From NCBI GenBank assembly GCA_950022295.1, contig OX465598.1:302324001-302388000 (forward strand): DNA of 64,000 nt. Reading direction: 5' to 3'. Numbering within the stretch: the first letter of the stretch is position 1; every line of letters starts with the position of its first letter. A program made the position numbers and the translations under genes. The notes beneath the pieces are model-generated. The model had not been told where the DNA came from. It saw only the letters and a program-made list of their open reading frames with translations, and did not search any database. This stretch comes from Bromus sterilis. Lineage: Eukaryota; Streptophyta; Magnoliopsida; Poales; Poaceae. Positions 11,597 through 22,887 of this stretch are shown here, piece by piece.

Positions 11597-13235
11597 TGAT
11601 ACGTCCAAAACGTATCTATAATTTCTACTTGCTCCATGCATGTTTTGTGTGATATTGCTATGATCTAGATACAATTTCATACACTTTTGATCATATTTGG
11701 ACTAACCTATTAACTCAGTGCACCACAGTGCCAGTTCCTGTTTTCTGCTGTTGTTCTATTTCAGTTTTCCCCCATATAAAAAGTGCTCCAAAAATTCGGG
11801 AAAATCAGATAAAAAATCAGCGCAGAAGAACCTTTTGAAAGAACCTGAGTGGGGCCAGAGGGCCACCACCAGGGGCCCAGGCGCCCTAGTGGCGCGCCCC
11901 AGGGGCTAGTCGTTCCAGGGGGTGCCTGGACCCCTGGTGGCCCCCCTGGCTGCCCCCCTTCGCCTATATATTCTCCGTGACGAGAAACCCTCGAGGACAG
12001 AACCCTTTTTCGCGATCTCGCCTCTGTTCCGCCGCCGCCGCGCTTCCGAGATCGGGAGCACCAGCAGACCTCTTCCCAGCACCCTGCCGGAGGGAGGGCC
12101 GACCCCCGGGAGTCTCCTCTTCACCATGGATGCTTCCCGGATGTCTCGTGAGTAGTTTCCTTTGGACCATGGGTCCGTGATCAGTAGCTATGTGATGTTC
12201 TCCTCCCCTCTTTGTTCTTCATGGTTTAGACCTCGTGAGCTGCCCTACATGATCGAGGCACTTTTGTAATCTTTCTGTTGTTGCTATGCTGAGTTTGATG
12301 GGATCTGATGGATTATGAGATTATGTTCAGATTGTGATTGAGTAATATATTTGGTTCTTATCTCTTATATTTTTGTTCTTAAGTAATTATTGCATGTCCT
12401 CCGTTGCTGTTTATTGCTTTGGCCAAGTAGTAGGTAGTAACCCCAAGAGGGAACGCTATGCTCGATTGTGGGTTCATGCCCCCTGATGACACGCTTGAGT
12501 GACAGAACATGAGTCTAGGGGATGTGTTTTTGTCACAAGGGGGAAAACAACGGTGCTTGTAACCGCGGTTGCAAGGATTGTTTAGTTTACGCAAAGTGCT
12601 TTTTGATGCAGTTGTCTGTTGCTTTGGGTTTACACTTTGGGTGGGGCTCGCAACTTAATACCAGCGAGATGTTCTGGATAGATATCTCAAGGTGGATGAT
12701 TAGTAGTAGATGCAGTTGGATTTCGGTCTACTTATTTTGGCGTTCTGCCCATGCTTTTGAGCCTCTTCCTTTCTTTTGTAGCATAGTTAGCATTGCGGTG
12801 CGTTCATAATCCTGTCAATTGCCCTTCTGTAATTTGTTCACCTCGCATAGCAGTTTTATCGTCGTTTGGGAGAGAGACATCACTAGTGAACATCACGTAT
12901 CCCGGTCCATATCCTCATTACTGTTTCCATGCTCATTTACTTTTCTGATTTTACTTTCAGTTGCTATCATTATCCCTTGTGTTTGATCCTTTGTGAACAA
13001 CAAGACCGGAGAGATTGACAACCTCTCTGAACTTCGGTGGGAACAAAGTTATTTGTGTTTGTGTGCAGGTCCGCGTCAGTTGCGCCGCTGACACCTACTT
13101 ATCATCTCCGGAGTCCTACTGGAGACAAACCTTGGTATCTTTACTGAGGGAAATTTTATTCTGTGCTACATCACACCTTCCACTTGGGGTTTACCAACGA
13201 AGGGCGAGAAATAACTATCATCACCTCGCACATCA
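11597..13235 (+). repeat. 5' LTR of the plus-strand Athila-lineage element
   Basis: 1639 bp, TGATACG...CACATCA. It holds a TATA box at 11964, a GC-rich tract before it, and a downstream block (about 12609-12741) nearly identical in every copy of this LTR in the window. A 95-codon frame at 12522-12809 is open in all five LTR copies. It is not annotated as a gene because it lies in the LTR and matches no family. Confidence 0.93.
11964..11972 (+). promoter_or_regulatory. TATA box of the 5' LTR
   Basis: ctatatatt, about 367 bp into the LTR, with a GC-rich upstream tract. The same motif is at 19616-19624 in the 3' LTR and, inverted, at 47230-47239. In the 5' LTR of the minus-strand copy it is destroyed by a 4-bp deletion (about 53947). 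Confidence 0.7.
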
Positions 13236-13246
13236 AGCGAAATTTC

Positions 13247-13264
13247 TGGCGCCGTTGCCGGGGA
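13247..13264 (+). other. Primer binding site (tRNA-Asp type)
   Basis: tggcgccgttgccgggga lies 11 bp after the LTR end. It is the typical primer site of Athila-lineage Gypsy elements, complementary to a tRNA-Asp 3' end. The minus-strand sister copy has two changes here, both of the kind expected from CpG decay. Confidence 0.85.
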
Positions 13265-13398
13265 CTCCGAGTGCTAAGATAGGGGAGTTATACATACCCT
13301 TTACCTTTGTTTTTTAGTCTTGTTAGTTTACCTTTCCGTTTTTACTTTTTTGTCCTTAATTAAAAATACCAAAAATACCTACTAATGCTATCTTCACC

Positions 13399-14507
13399 AT
13401 GGGTGTGGAACCACCCAAATATGGTAGGATGGACATGTTTCACTTGGCTCGTCTTCGATCAATTTGTGCTCACGCTAAAAACCCAACCGACTTGGTTGAG
13501 GGAAAATCATTGGATGATCATGCTCAGTATACGCGGCACCGCCTATCTGAGAAAGGGAAAAACTTATGGGACCAAATACAAACTTCTTATTGCTATGCCG
13601 AGTGTTTAGCCACATTTATGATTTTACTTGCTGCTCTAATATAGAGCGTAAACACCTTCCTTTCCAATGTGAGTTTAATGAAAAGGAGATCCTATCTTCT
13701 TATGCCAAAGGTGTTTATGATTACTTTGATGTTGAAAATATTGAAGAGTTTGTTGCTTTTAAAGGTGCTTATGAGATTGCTTCTTTGATTGAAAAGTATT
13801 ACGATACTATTCACAAGTCCGAAAACTTTGCTGTTCTTGCTTATTGCCTTAAGAATTATACTTCCAATGCTTATATTGAGGATTTTAAAAATAGAATGCT
13901 TGCTGCCCGAGAAGAGGCTAATGATTGCTATGATGAGGAGTCCTATGATTCCGAGGACTCACTTAATACTTCCCTTTCTGATGATTTTGATACTTGCTTT
14001 GTTGATGGCCATGATGCCACTATGGATGATGCTTACAAAGATGAACTAGCTATAGTTCCTTATGTTAAGCATGAAATTGTTGCTATTGCACCCACACTTG
14101 ATTTCCCTATTATCCTTTTGAAATCTCCAACTATTGCGGAGAATTTTGCTCTTATCAAGGCTCAATGTGATGGGTTGCATTTATCTTATAATCCTAAAGA
14201 CCGTGTTGAAAACTATACACGTGTGCTTATAGGTCATGAACAACATGATTTATGTGATAGTTATATTCTTGATGTTGTTCATGATACTACTGAAAATTAT
14301 TTTGAGAGAGGGAAGTTTGGTTGTAGAAACTTCCATATTACTAAAACTCCTCTCTTTATGTTGAAAGTTTTGAAGTTGTTCTTGTTCCACCTTCCTATGC
14401 ATGTCACTTTGTGCTTATTTGATTTATTTTCTTACAAAATTCCTATGCATAGGAAGTGGGTTAGGCTTAAATGTGTTTCATATTTGCTTCTTGATGCTCT
14501 CTTTTGA
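13399..14507 (+). pseudogene. Unknown retrotransposon-borne protein, one frameshift
   Basis: An ATG in good context (accatggg, 13399) opens an 81-codon frame. At about 13600-13640 the frame shifts by one base and continues as a long frame to the stop at 14507, so the ancestral product was about 370 residues. It begins MGVEPPKYGRMD. A very acidic middle (rich in D, E, Y and S, around 13930-14050) follows, and the C-terminal third has hydrophobic segments (LFLFHLPMHVTLCLFDLF). No zinc knuckle, D-S/T-G protease motif, RT YxDD motif or integrase motif is visible. It sits exactly where gag-protease sits in the sister element at 45966-54318. It may be a capsid replacement, a captured host gene or an accessory protein; the function is unknown. 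Confidence 0.65.
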
Positions 14508-15352
14508 TTCAAATCCTTATTTTTATGAGAGCAACTTTTATGATCTTCATGCCTAGCTAATGGCTCTAAAGAATCGCTTTTGGGAGGCAGCCCACAACGA
14601 ATTAGGTTTCTTTTTGCTTTTGTTGTGTTTTTATGTTTATTACTACTGTATCAACATCATTGTATCTTTATTTTTCAGCTTTGTGCCAAGTTATACCCTC
14701 TTATGATAAGGGAAGCAAGAGTTGTGACATGCTGTCCAGAAAACAGATTTTGTCCCTGGACAGAAAAATTCGAATAAAATCACCAGATCATCTTTTTTAT
14801 CTGAATTTTTTTGACAGCATGCTCTATACAATTGTGAAACTTTCGTATGTTCTGAGTTTTTTTATTTGAGTTGCAAAAGTGCCCCGAAAAAATTCTCTCC
14901 TACCTGTTGTTCTATTTTTCACAGATTCTGCCACGTTTTGCCTCTCTTCACTTTTGCAAACCTTAAGCTTGCTTATTCTTTGCAAAAACCTTTTGGCACT
15001 CTTGAGAAACAGTAGCTCTTCAAGAATATCTTTATATCCAGTGGGGATAAATTATTTTATTAAGGGTACTAACCTCTCTAATCAGCTTATGATGAGTTAT
15101 GTATGAAGGGAGTTTTCAAGTGTGCAATGGAAGATGATGAAAGAAGATCCAGGAGTGTCAAGCGCTCAAGCTTGGTGATGCCCCCATGCATCCCCAATAA
15201 ATATTCAAGGAGACTCAAGCGTCTAAGCTTGGGGATGCCCCCGTGCATCCCCTTCTCCATCAACAATCATCAGTTCGTCCTTCGTCTCACTATATTTTTA
15301 TCACTTCATGCGTTATGTGCTATGCTTGGAGCGTCTCGCTCTTAGGTTTTAT
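14508..15352 (+). other. Shared 3' untranslated region with hairpins and PPT-like words
   Basis: From 'gggaggcagcccacaacg' (about 14580) this region matches the reverse complement of about 49620-50385 in the sister element. At 15168-15255 two copies of a word resembling the polypurine tract (aagcttggggatg) are each followed by an inverted match. The second forms a perfect 8-bp hairpin, ggggatgc/gcatcccc. An 80-codon frame at 15103-15345 is shared with the sister copy (49628-49870) but resembles no family. Confidence 0.6.
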
Positions 15353-18300
15353 TTTTAGTTTTATTTAGATTTTCTTGCTGTTCATAACAAGTTAGATCCC
15401 GTCTTACTTTGTGTGGGAGAGAAACACGCTCCACTTTCAAAATCTAGAACACATCATAGGATTTTTCCTGCTTATCTTTCTGCTGTTGGGTGCTCTTTAT
15501 CTTTTCATAGCTACTGCCTTGTTTAGTTTTAGTCTTAGTTTGTCTTTAGCAAGAGCCTTGGATTTTTTTTAGTTTGTTGCTGCAACTATTTTTAGTTTTC
15601 ATGTTTATCTTGTTAAGAGAGTTGGTTGTTGCACTGAGTTGTGTCTTGTTTTGAGAAGTAGGTAGTTGAGGTTGCTATTTAATTCTAGTAGTAACCTGCA
15701 ATAGTTTTGAGGTATTGATGTGAGTAATGTTTGAACTTTTGGTGTCAAGAGATCTAGCCTATTAGTGATAGGTGTTGTATTTTGGGCACCGTGTGTATTT
15801 TCAAAACCTACAAAACTAGTTGAGAACTCTAGCTACTAGATGGATCACAACTCTTCTGAGGAGTCGAATATCAGAGAACACTCACGTACCATGAGTCGAG
15901 GATGCGCAAGGATAACCAAACCCCCATACACTCCTCCTCGGGGTACTTGTCTCTTTGTGAACCTCCTTATTAGATTGAGAGTTACCGATAATAAGTGCAT
16001 GAGTTCTTCGGACTAATGTAAGTATTGAAAGTTGACATTTCCACCTTCCCATATTTTGCTAGCCTCTCCAGTGTCGTGCATTGCCTTCTTCTCACTCCGA
16101 GAATTGGTGTCCACCTTCGCCGGTACATCCAAACCCTTGGCATGATACACTCTGTCATCATAAGCCTCCTTATATCTTTCCTCAAAACAGCCACCATACC
16201 TACCTATCAAGGCATTTCCATAGCCTTTCCGAGTTACATTGCCATGCAACTTCCACCTCTTCATGACTTGATCTTCATGTCATACATGTTCCTGCTACAC
16301 TGGCAGCGACATACATTGCATACATCATGATAGTTACATCTTCTTTATGATTTTGAGTACCTTGTAAAGTGTGAAAGATCTCCTTTACCTTCTTGTAAAA
16401 TAGAGTGTTGCCCTTAAGTGAGGAAAAGATCCCAAAGTGGACAGAATAAAAGATCCCAAAGAGGACAAATGAGAGTTGAAGAGAAAGAGCCATAGAGGCC
16501 ACAAAAAAAATAAAAAAATAAAAAAAGAGAAAAAGAAATAAAAAGAGAGAAAGGGGCAACACTACTATCCTTTTGAGAGATCCACACTAGTAATCCCTTC
16601 ATATCCTTGTACTCCATAGAGATGATCATTATGCATATAGCTATGTGGGGACCTTCACACAATAGAACTTGGCTTGCATATTCCAAGGATGAGCCTCCTC
16701 AAACGAGCTCTAGGTCTTCATGAGCGAGCAAGTTAGATGCACCCCCACTAGTTCCATTGGAGAGCTTCTTAGCTCGTATGTGCATCCGTTGCATGGCAAT
16801 CCCTACTCCTCACATCATATCTATCATTTGGCATCTCTTGCCTATGATTGTCCTCATTGATGTGAGCCTTTCTCATCCTTTTTGTTTCCTCCTCCACCTT
16901 ATTTCTCTCTTTGCCATCCTAAGTGTCAACTCTCGTGCTTATGCTCATCCATTGCATGAGTGCTCATAATATCGAAAAGGAGTGGATCAAATTGACTTGT
17001 ACCTGGCTAGTGGTCTGGGCACGAGTCAAGATAAGATTCCAAAGAAGACCAAATGTGAAACTTTAGTAGATTGAGTTCTCAACACAAAAATACCTTTTTC
17101 TCGTATTCCCTATCCCCTTCTTGCACGCAAACACCATTTGGAGACATTCGAGTCACGGACAGCGAGATCTCTTGCACCTATTGTTCTTTTAGTTTTCTTT
17201 AGTTTTGCTTGCTGGTCATAACAAGTTAGACCCCATCTTTCTTTGTGTGGGAGAGAAACACGCTCCACTCCAATCTAGAACACATCATAGGATTTTTCCT
17301 GCTTATCTTTTTTCTGTTGTGTGTTCATTATCTTTTCGTAGCTGCTGCCATGTTTAGTTTTAGTCTTACTTTGTCTTTAGCAAGAGCCTTGGCTTTTGTT
17401 TAGTTTTTTGCTGGAACTCTCTTTAGTTTTCATGTTTATCTTGTTAAGAGAGTTGGTTGTTGCACTGAGTTGTGTTTTGTCTTGAAAGTAGGTAATTGAG
17501 GTTGCTATTTAATTCTAGTAGTAACTTGCAATAGTTTTGAGGTATTGATGTGAGTAATGTCTGAACTTTTGGTGTCAAGAGCTTTAGCCTATTAGTGATA
17601 GGTGTCGTATTTTGGGCAATCCGTGTGTATTTTCAAAACCTACAAAACTAGTTGAGAACTCTAGCTACTAGATGGATCACTAATCTTTGGAGGGATCGAA
17701 TATTAGAGTACACTCACGTACCATGAGTCGAGGATGCGCAAGGATAACCAAACCCCCATACACTCCTCCTCGGGGTACTTGTCTCTTTGTGAACCTCCTT
17801 ATTAGATTGAGAGTTACCAATAATAAGTGCATGAGTTCTTCGGACTAATGTAAGTATTGAAAGTTGACACTTCCACCTTCCCATATTTTGCTAGCCTCTC
17901 CCATGCCGTGCATTGCCTTCTTCTCACTCCGAGAGTTGGTGTCCACCTTCGCCGGTACATCCAAACCCTTGGCATGATACGCTCTGTCATCATAAACCTC
18001 CTTATATCTTTCCTCAAAACAACCACCATACCTACCTATCAAGGAATTTCCATAGCCTTTCCGAGATATATTGCCATGCAACATCCACCTCTTCATGACT
18101 TGATCTTCATTTCATACATGATTTTGCTTGATCGATGAGCCTCATGCTAGTGGGGCATTGCCCTAATCATTGCTACATGACGCGCTAGTATCATTGCATA
18201 TTCTGCTACACTGGCAGACGCATACATTGCATACATCATGATAGTTACATATTCTTTATGATTTTGAGTACCTTGTAAAGTGTGAAAAATCTCCTTTACC

Positions 18301-19066
18301 TTCTTGTAAAATAGAGTGTTGCCCTTAAGTGAGGAAAAGATCCCAAAGTGGACAGAATAAAAGATCCCAAAGAGGACAAATGAGAGTTAAATAGAAAGAG
18401 CCATTGAGGCCACACAAAAAAAAGAGAAAGGGGCAACACTACTATCCTTTTGAGAGATCCACACTAGTACTCCCTTTATATCCTTGTACTCCATAGAGAT
18501 GATCATTATGCATATAGCTATGTGGGGACCTTCACACTGTAGAACTTGGCTTGCATATTCCAAGGATGAGCCTCCTCAAACGAGCTCTAGGTCTTCATGA
18601 GCGAGCAAGTTAGATGCACCCCCACTAGTTCCATTGGAGAGCTTCTTAGCTCGTATGTGCATCCGTTGCATGGCAATCCCTACTCCTCACATCATATCTA
18701 TCATTTGGCATCTCTTACCTATGATTGTTCTCATTCATGTGAGCCTTTCTCATTCTTTTTGTCTTCCTCCTCCTCCTCCGTACTCCTCTCTTTGCTATCC
18801 TAAGTGTCAACTCTCGTGTTTACGCTCATCCATTGCATGAGTGCTCAAAATATTGAAAAAGGAGTGGATCAAATTGACTTGTACCTGGCTAGTGGTCTGG
18901 GGACGAGTCAAGATAAGATTCCAGAAAAAGACCAAGTGTGAAACTTTAGTAGATTGAGTTCTCAACAAATAAATATTTTTCTCGTATTCCCTATCCCCCC
19001 CTTCTTGCACGCAAACACCATTTGGAGACATTCGAGTCACGGACAGCGAGAGCTCTTGCACCTAAT
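15353..19066 (+). repeat. 1.83-kb direct tandem duplication inside the element
   Basis: Unit 1 (about 15353-17188) and unit 2 (about 17189-19066) are collinear direct copies, with landmarks offset by about 1832 bp. They share the 'cataacaagttaga' start, the 'cgtaccatgagtcgagg' tract, a minus-strand 83-codon frame (16013-16264 and 17845-18096) and a purine-rich tract. The sister element has one copy (about 47760-49610). The junction lies in a T-rich word, tgttcttttagtttt, pointing to slippage or unequal crossing-over. Unit 2 has an extra segment around 18125-18210. Confidence 0.88.
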
Positions 19067-19232
19067 GTTCTTTTGTTAGTTGTTTCAATGCTAATATAGA
19101 CTCTTACATGTTATGACTTGAATTGAATCTCTAACCTTGATTGCTTTACTTTTCAAAGTTCTTATATGGTTGCTAGCATGTCACCACAGAAATTATGCTA
19201 TTATCATTTACCTACTCGAGGACGAGCAGGAA

Positions 19233-19248
19233 TTAAGCTTGGGGATGT
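19233..19248 (+). other. Polypurine tract region of the plus-strand Athila-lineage element
   Basis: ttaagcttggggatgt sits directly before the 3' LTR. The same sequence precedes the 3' LTR of the minus-strand sister (inverted, 47606-47621). It is the expected plus-strand primer site. Confidence 0.75.
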
Positions 19249-20887
19249 TGATACGTCCAAAACGTATCTATAATTTCTACTTGCTCCATGCATGTTTTGT
19301 GTGATATTGCTATGATCTAGATACAATTTCATACACTTTTGATCATATTTGGACTAACCTATTAACTCAGTGCACCACAGTGCCAGTTCCTGTTTTCTGC
19401 TGTTGTTCTATTTCAGTTTTCCCCCATATAAAAAGTGCTCCAAAAATTCGGGAAAATCAGATAAAAAATCAGCGCAGAAGAACCTTTTGAAAGAACCTGA
19501 GTGGGGCCAGAGGGCCACCACCAGGGGCCCAGGCGCCCTAGTGGCGCGCCCCAGGGGCTAGTCGTTCCAGGGGGTGCCTGGACCCCTGGTGGCCCCCCTG
19601 GCTGCCCCCCTTCGCCTATATATTCTCCGTGACGAGAAACCCTCGAGGACAGAACCCTTTTTCGCGATCTCGCCTCTGTTCCGCCGCCGCCGCGCTTCCG
19701 AGATCGGGAGCACCAGCAGACCTCTTCCCAGCACCCTGCCGGAGGGAGGGCCGACCCCCGGGAGTCTCCTCTTCACCATGGATGCTTCCCGGATGTCTCG
19801 TGAGTAGTTTCCTTTGGACCATGGGTCCGTGATCAGTAGCTATGTGATGTTCTCCTCCCCTCTTTGTTCTTCATGGTTTAGACCTCGTGAGCTGCCCTAC
19901 ATGATCGAGGCACTTTTGTAATCTTTCTGCTGTTGCTATGCTGAGTTTGATGGGATCTGATGGATTATGAGATTATGTTCAGATTGTGATTGAGTAATAT
20001 ATTTGGTTCTTATCTCTTATATTTTTGTTCTTAAGTAATTATTGCATGTCCTCCGTTGCTGTTTATTGCTTTGGCCAAGTAGTAGGTAGTAACCCCAAGA
20101 GGGAACGCTATGCTCGATTGTGGGTTCATGCCTCCTGATGACACGCTTGAGTGACAGAACATGAGTCTAGGGGATGTGTTTTTGCCACAAGGGGGAAAAC
20201 AACGGTGCTTGTAACCGCGGTTGCAAGGATTGTTTAGTTTACGCAAAGTGCTTTTTGATGCAGTTGTCTGTTGCTTTGGGTTTACACTTTGGGTGGGGCT
20301 CGCAACTTAATACCAGCGAGATGTTCTGGATAGATATCTCAAGGTGGATGATTAGTAGTAGATGCAGTTGGATTTCGGTCTACTTATTTTGGCGTTCTGC
20401 CCATGCTTTTGAGCCTCTTCCTTTCTTTTGTAGCATAGTTAGCATTGCGGTGCGTTCATAATCCTGTCAATTGCCCTTCTGTAATTTGTTCACCTCGCAT
20501 AGCAGTTTTATCGTCGTTTGGGAGAGAGACATCACTAGTGAACATCACGTATCCCGGTCCATATCCTCATTACTGTTTCCATGCTCATTTACTTTTCTGA
20601 TTTTACTTTCAGTTGCTATCATTATCCCTTGTGTTTGATCCTTTGTGAACAACAAGACCGGAGAGATTGACAACCTCTCTGAACTTCGGTGGGAACAAAG
20701 TTATTTGTGTTTGTGTGCAGGTCCGCGTCAGTTGCGCCGCTGACACCTACTTATCATCTCTGCAGTCCTACTGGAGACAAACCTTGGTATCTTTGATGAG
20801 GGAAATTTGCTTCTGTGCTACATCACACCTTCCACTTGGGGTTTACCAACGAAGGGCGAGAAATCACTATCATCACCTCGCATATCG
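19249..20887 (+). repeat. 3' LTR of the plus-strand Athila-lineage element
   Basis: 1639 bp, the same length as the 5' LTR. Differences concentrate near the end (for example, ctctgcagtcc versus ctccggagtcc, and the final tatcg versus catca). The downstream LARD sequence resumes at 20888-20893. Confidence 0.92.
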
Positions 20888-22887
20888 TGCCGGTCGGCGG
20901 CCAGGGCGCCCACCGCTCGCCGGAGTTGGTGGAAGAGTGGGGGTCCAGGAGGGGATCGGGGAGGGAGAGAGATCAAGAGAGATGGGGGGGCTCGGTCGTG
21001 CGCTTAGGTCTAGGGAAGAGGTGGGCTGGGCCTTTGAGCCTAGGGCGTTTTTTATTTTGTTTTCTTATTTATTTATTTATTTATTTTAATTTTCCATTTT
21101 AAATTTGAATTTAATTTCAACTTTATAAATGAGACTTGATGTTGGATTCTCTTCTTAATTGTTTTTCTTAGTGACTAATAATGAGGACTTAGCGCAACAA
21201 AATGGTGATCACTGTTGCATGATTACCGGGGTGTTACAAATCTCCCCCACTACAAAGAATTCTTGTCCCGAGAATTAAAAGGTAGTGAAAGGGGTAAAGC
21301 TTTGGTTTCTTGTTCAAACGAATCTTCTTGTTCTTGTTGCTCTTCTCGAAGTAATTAATCCTTCTCGTTGGTGTCTTCATTTCTCTGCATCAGTGCACCT
21401 CGACGAGTTGTTATCCTTCCTTCGGGGTCTTCGTCGTACTTACGAACAGGTTAAGAGGCAAAGCTTCAGGGGGGTCGGATCGATACAAGGTTAATCCGAC
21501 GGGGTTGTCCAAGGGTACGGGGTACAAAGTACTTTTTCAAGTTTAAACTCAGGGAAGTACATCGCAAGAATAAAAGAACGCATGAGAAGTTATAAGCGGA
21601 TAGGCACGCATTCGATGCCGATGACGAATGATGAAAAGGGGTCCAAATCATTAGGAAAAAACACTGAGTCTGTTATCGGGCAGAATATCACAAGGTAGGG
21701 GACTCGTGAAGTGCATACGAGGTTAATAAAGGGGAATAACCTCGGGAACAAGAAGGTAAAGGAGAGTCAGGTTTCGGTCATGCGGAACTGTGGGTTATGG
21801 GCCCACCAAGAATAGGGAGGGTGGTGACATATTATGCGATCACGACGCAAGGTTTGTCAGAGAAAAGTTTGTCAGCTATGCCAACAACAATGTCGGTACC
21901 AAGGGCGAGGGACGCAGAGAACCATTTTCCTGCTCGTTAAGACGAGGCGGACCAATTGGCAAAGTTCTTGTCCATCGGTGGTCACCGAAAAGTCATCAAC
22001 AATCGTAACAGGTTCTGCGGACAAGGTAGTACACCAAAGTGTTTACATAAGCAGACAATTATTACTGCTTAGATAAGTTATATCACAAGAAATATTAAAT
22101 AGACAAATGGAGGGGAAAGGTGATGATACACAAGTATCAGGTGTATACCTTTCCAAGGGAAAACATATCAAGACATACATGACCAAGTTTGTATTGGCAT
22201 GCAGGGAGTCAAGGGAGGTTGTCGACGATAACACAAATCATCGTGGGACAAGGACGGTATTTTTCACCATGAATTCAATCGACACTTGAAAAATTCCAAA
22301 TGTGGATGAGGACCACGACACGTTATGTCGCGAGGTTTCAAAGGATGTCATCGAATAGCGACGACATCGAGAAAAGGGATGGTGAGCAAAAGGTATTCAG
22401 TGTTCTCGGTTAACGATAACCCAGAACATGTGGATTGGAAAAATCGATGAGAAGTAACGCACTAGCAAGAATTCATAGGAGGTGGTGCAATGCCACACGA
22501 TCGTCGAGGTAACAGGGGGTTAATTCTCGAAGATGGAACTCGATAGAAGCTGAACTGGATCGTTGACTTGTAGAAAACAAGTGCTCCACGTTGTTTATCA
22601 TGGTCAGAACCATGATCGCAAGGGACCCAATCATAGATGCAAGAAGAATGTATACCAAGGAGATAATTGTCGTTACAAGAATCTTTCATGACAAGTTCTA
22701 CATCGTATCCATGGGCATGACCACAAAGGTTCAGGGTCGACTCTAACTTCTCCAATGTAACACCTTTCAATTCACTTCTCGATTTCGATGAAGTTGTCTT
22801 GTTGGAATTTTATCTGGCGTAACACTAGTAGAGTATGACCCGTAGAAGCTTATGGGTTCACACCGATGGAGGAAGCATAGATATAAC

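Larger units (their letters stand above)
11597..20887 (+). mobile_element. Athila-lineage non-autonomous Gypsy element with a foreign coding module
   Basis: A 9.3-kb element has two LTRs of exactly 1639 bp (11597-13235 and 19249-20887) starting TGATACGTCC. The primer site tggcgccgttgccgggga (tRNA-Asp type, 13247-13264) and polypurine tract (19233-19248) are intact. By eye the LTRs differ at roughly a dozen positions, so insertion is recent. Flanking 5-mers are ggccg and tgccg, a TSD with one mismatch. The last LTR base pair is CG instead of CA. In place of gag-pol it carries an unrelated frame (13399-14507), followed by a 3' region with a 1.83-kb tandem duplication. No gag, protease, RT or integrase is present, so mobilisation must have used enzymes in trans. 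Confidence 0.88.
3755..21238 (-). repeat. LARD 3' LTR, interrupted by two insertions
   Basis: The LTR sequence occupies 3755-7498, 11236-11596 and 20893-21238; the gaps are a solo LTR and an Athila-lineage element. Pieces align collinearly with the other LTR at 25533-26801 plus 40501-43698. The two copies differ by scattered substitutions (about 6 in the first 68 bases) and in microsatellite length. A 55-bp internal duplication starting agcggaatgaacta lies at about 5411 and 5466 and is shared by both LTRs. CAG-rich sequence lies at 7300-7370, and (TTTA)n at about 21060-21085. Open frames inside it are not conserved between the two LTRs and are not called as genes. Confidence 0.88.

Noticed and set aside
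12522..12809. 95-codon frame repeated in five LTR copies as a gene
   Set aside because: It lies wholly inside an LTR and matches no family. Conservation may reflect an RNA or regulatory element, so it is kept as a finding rather than a CDS.
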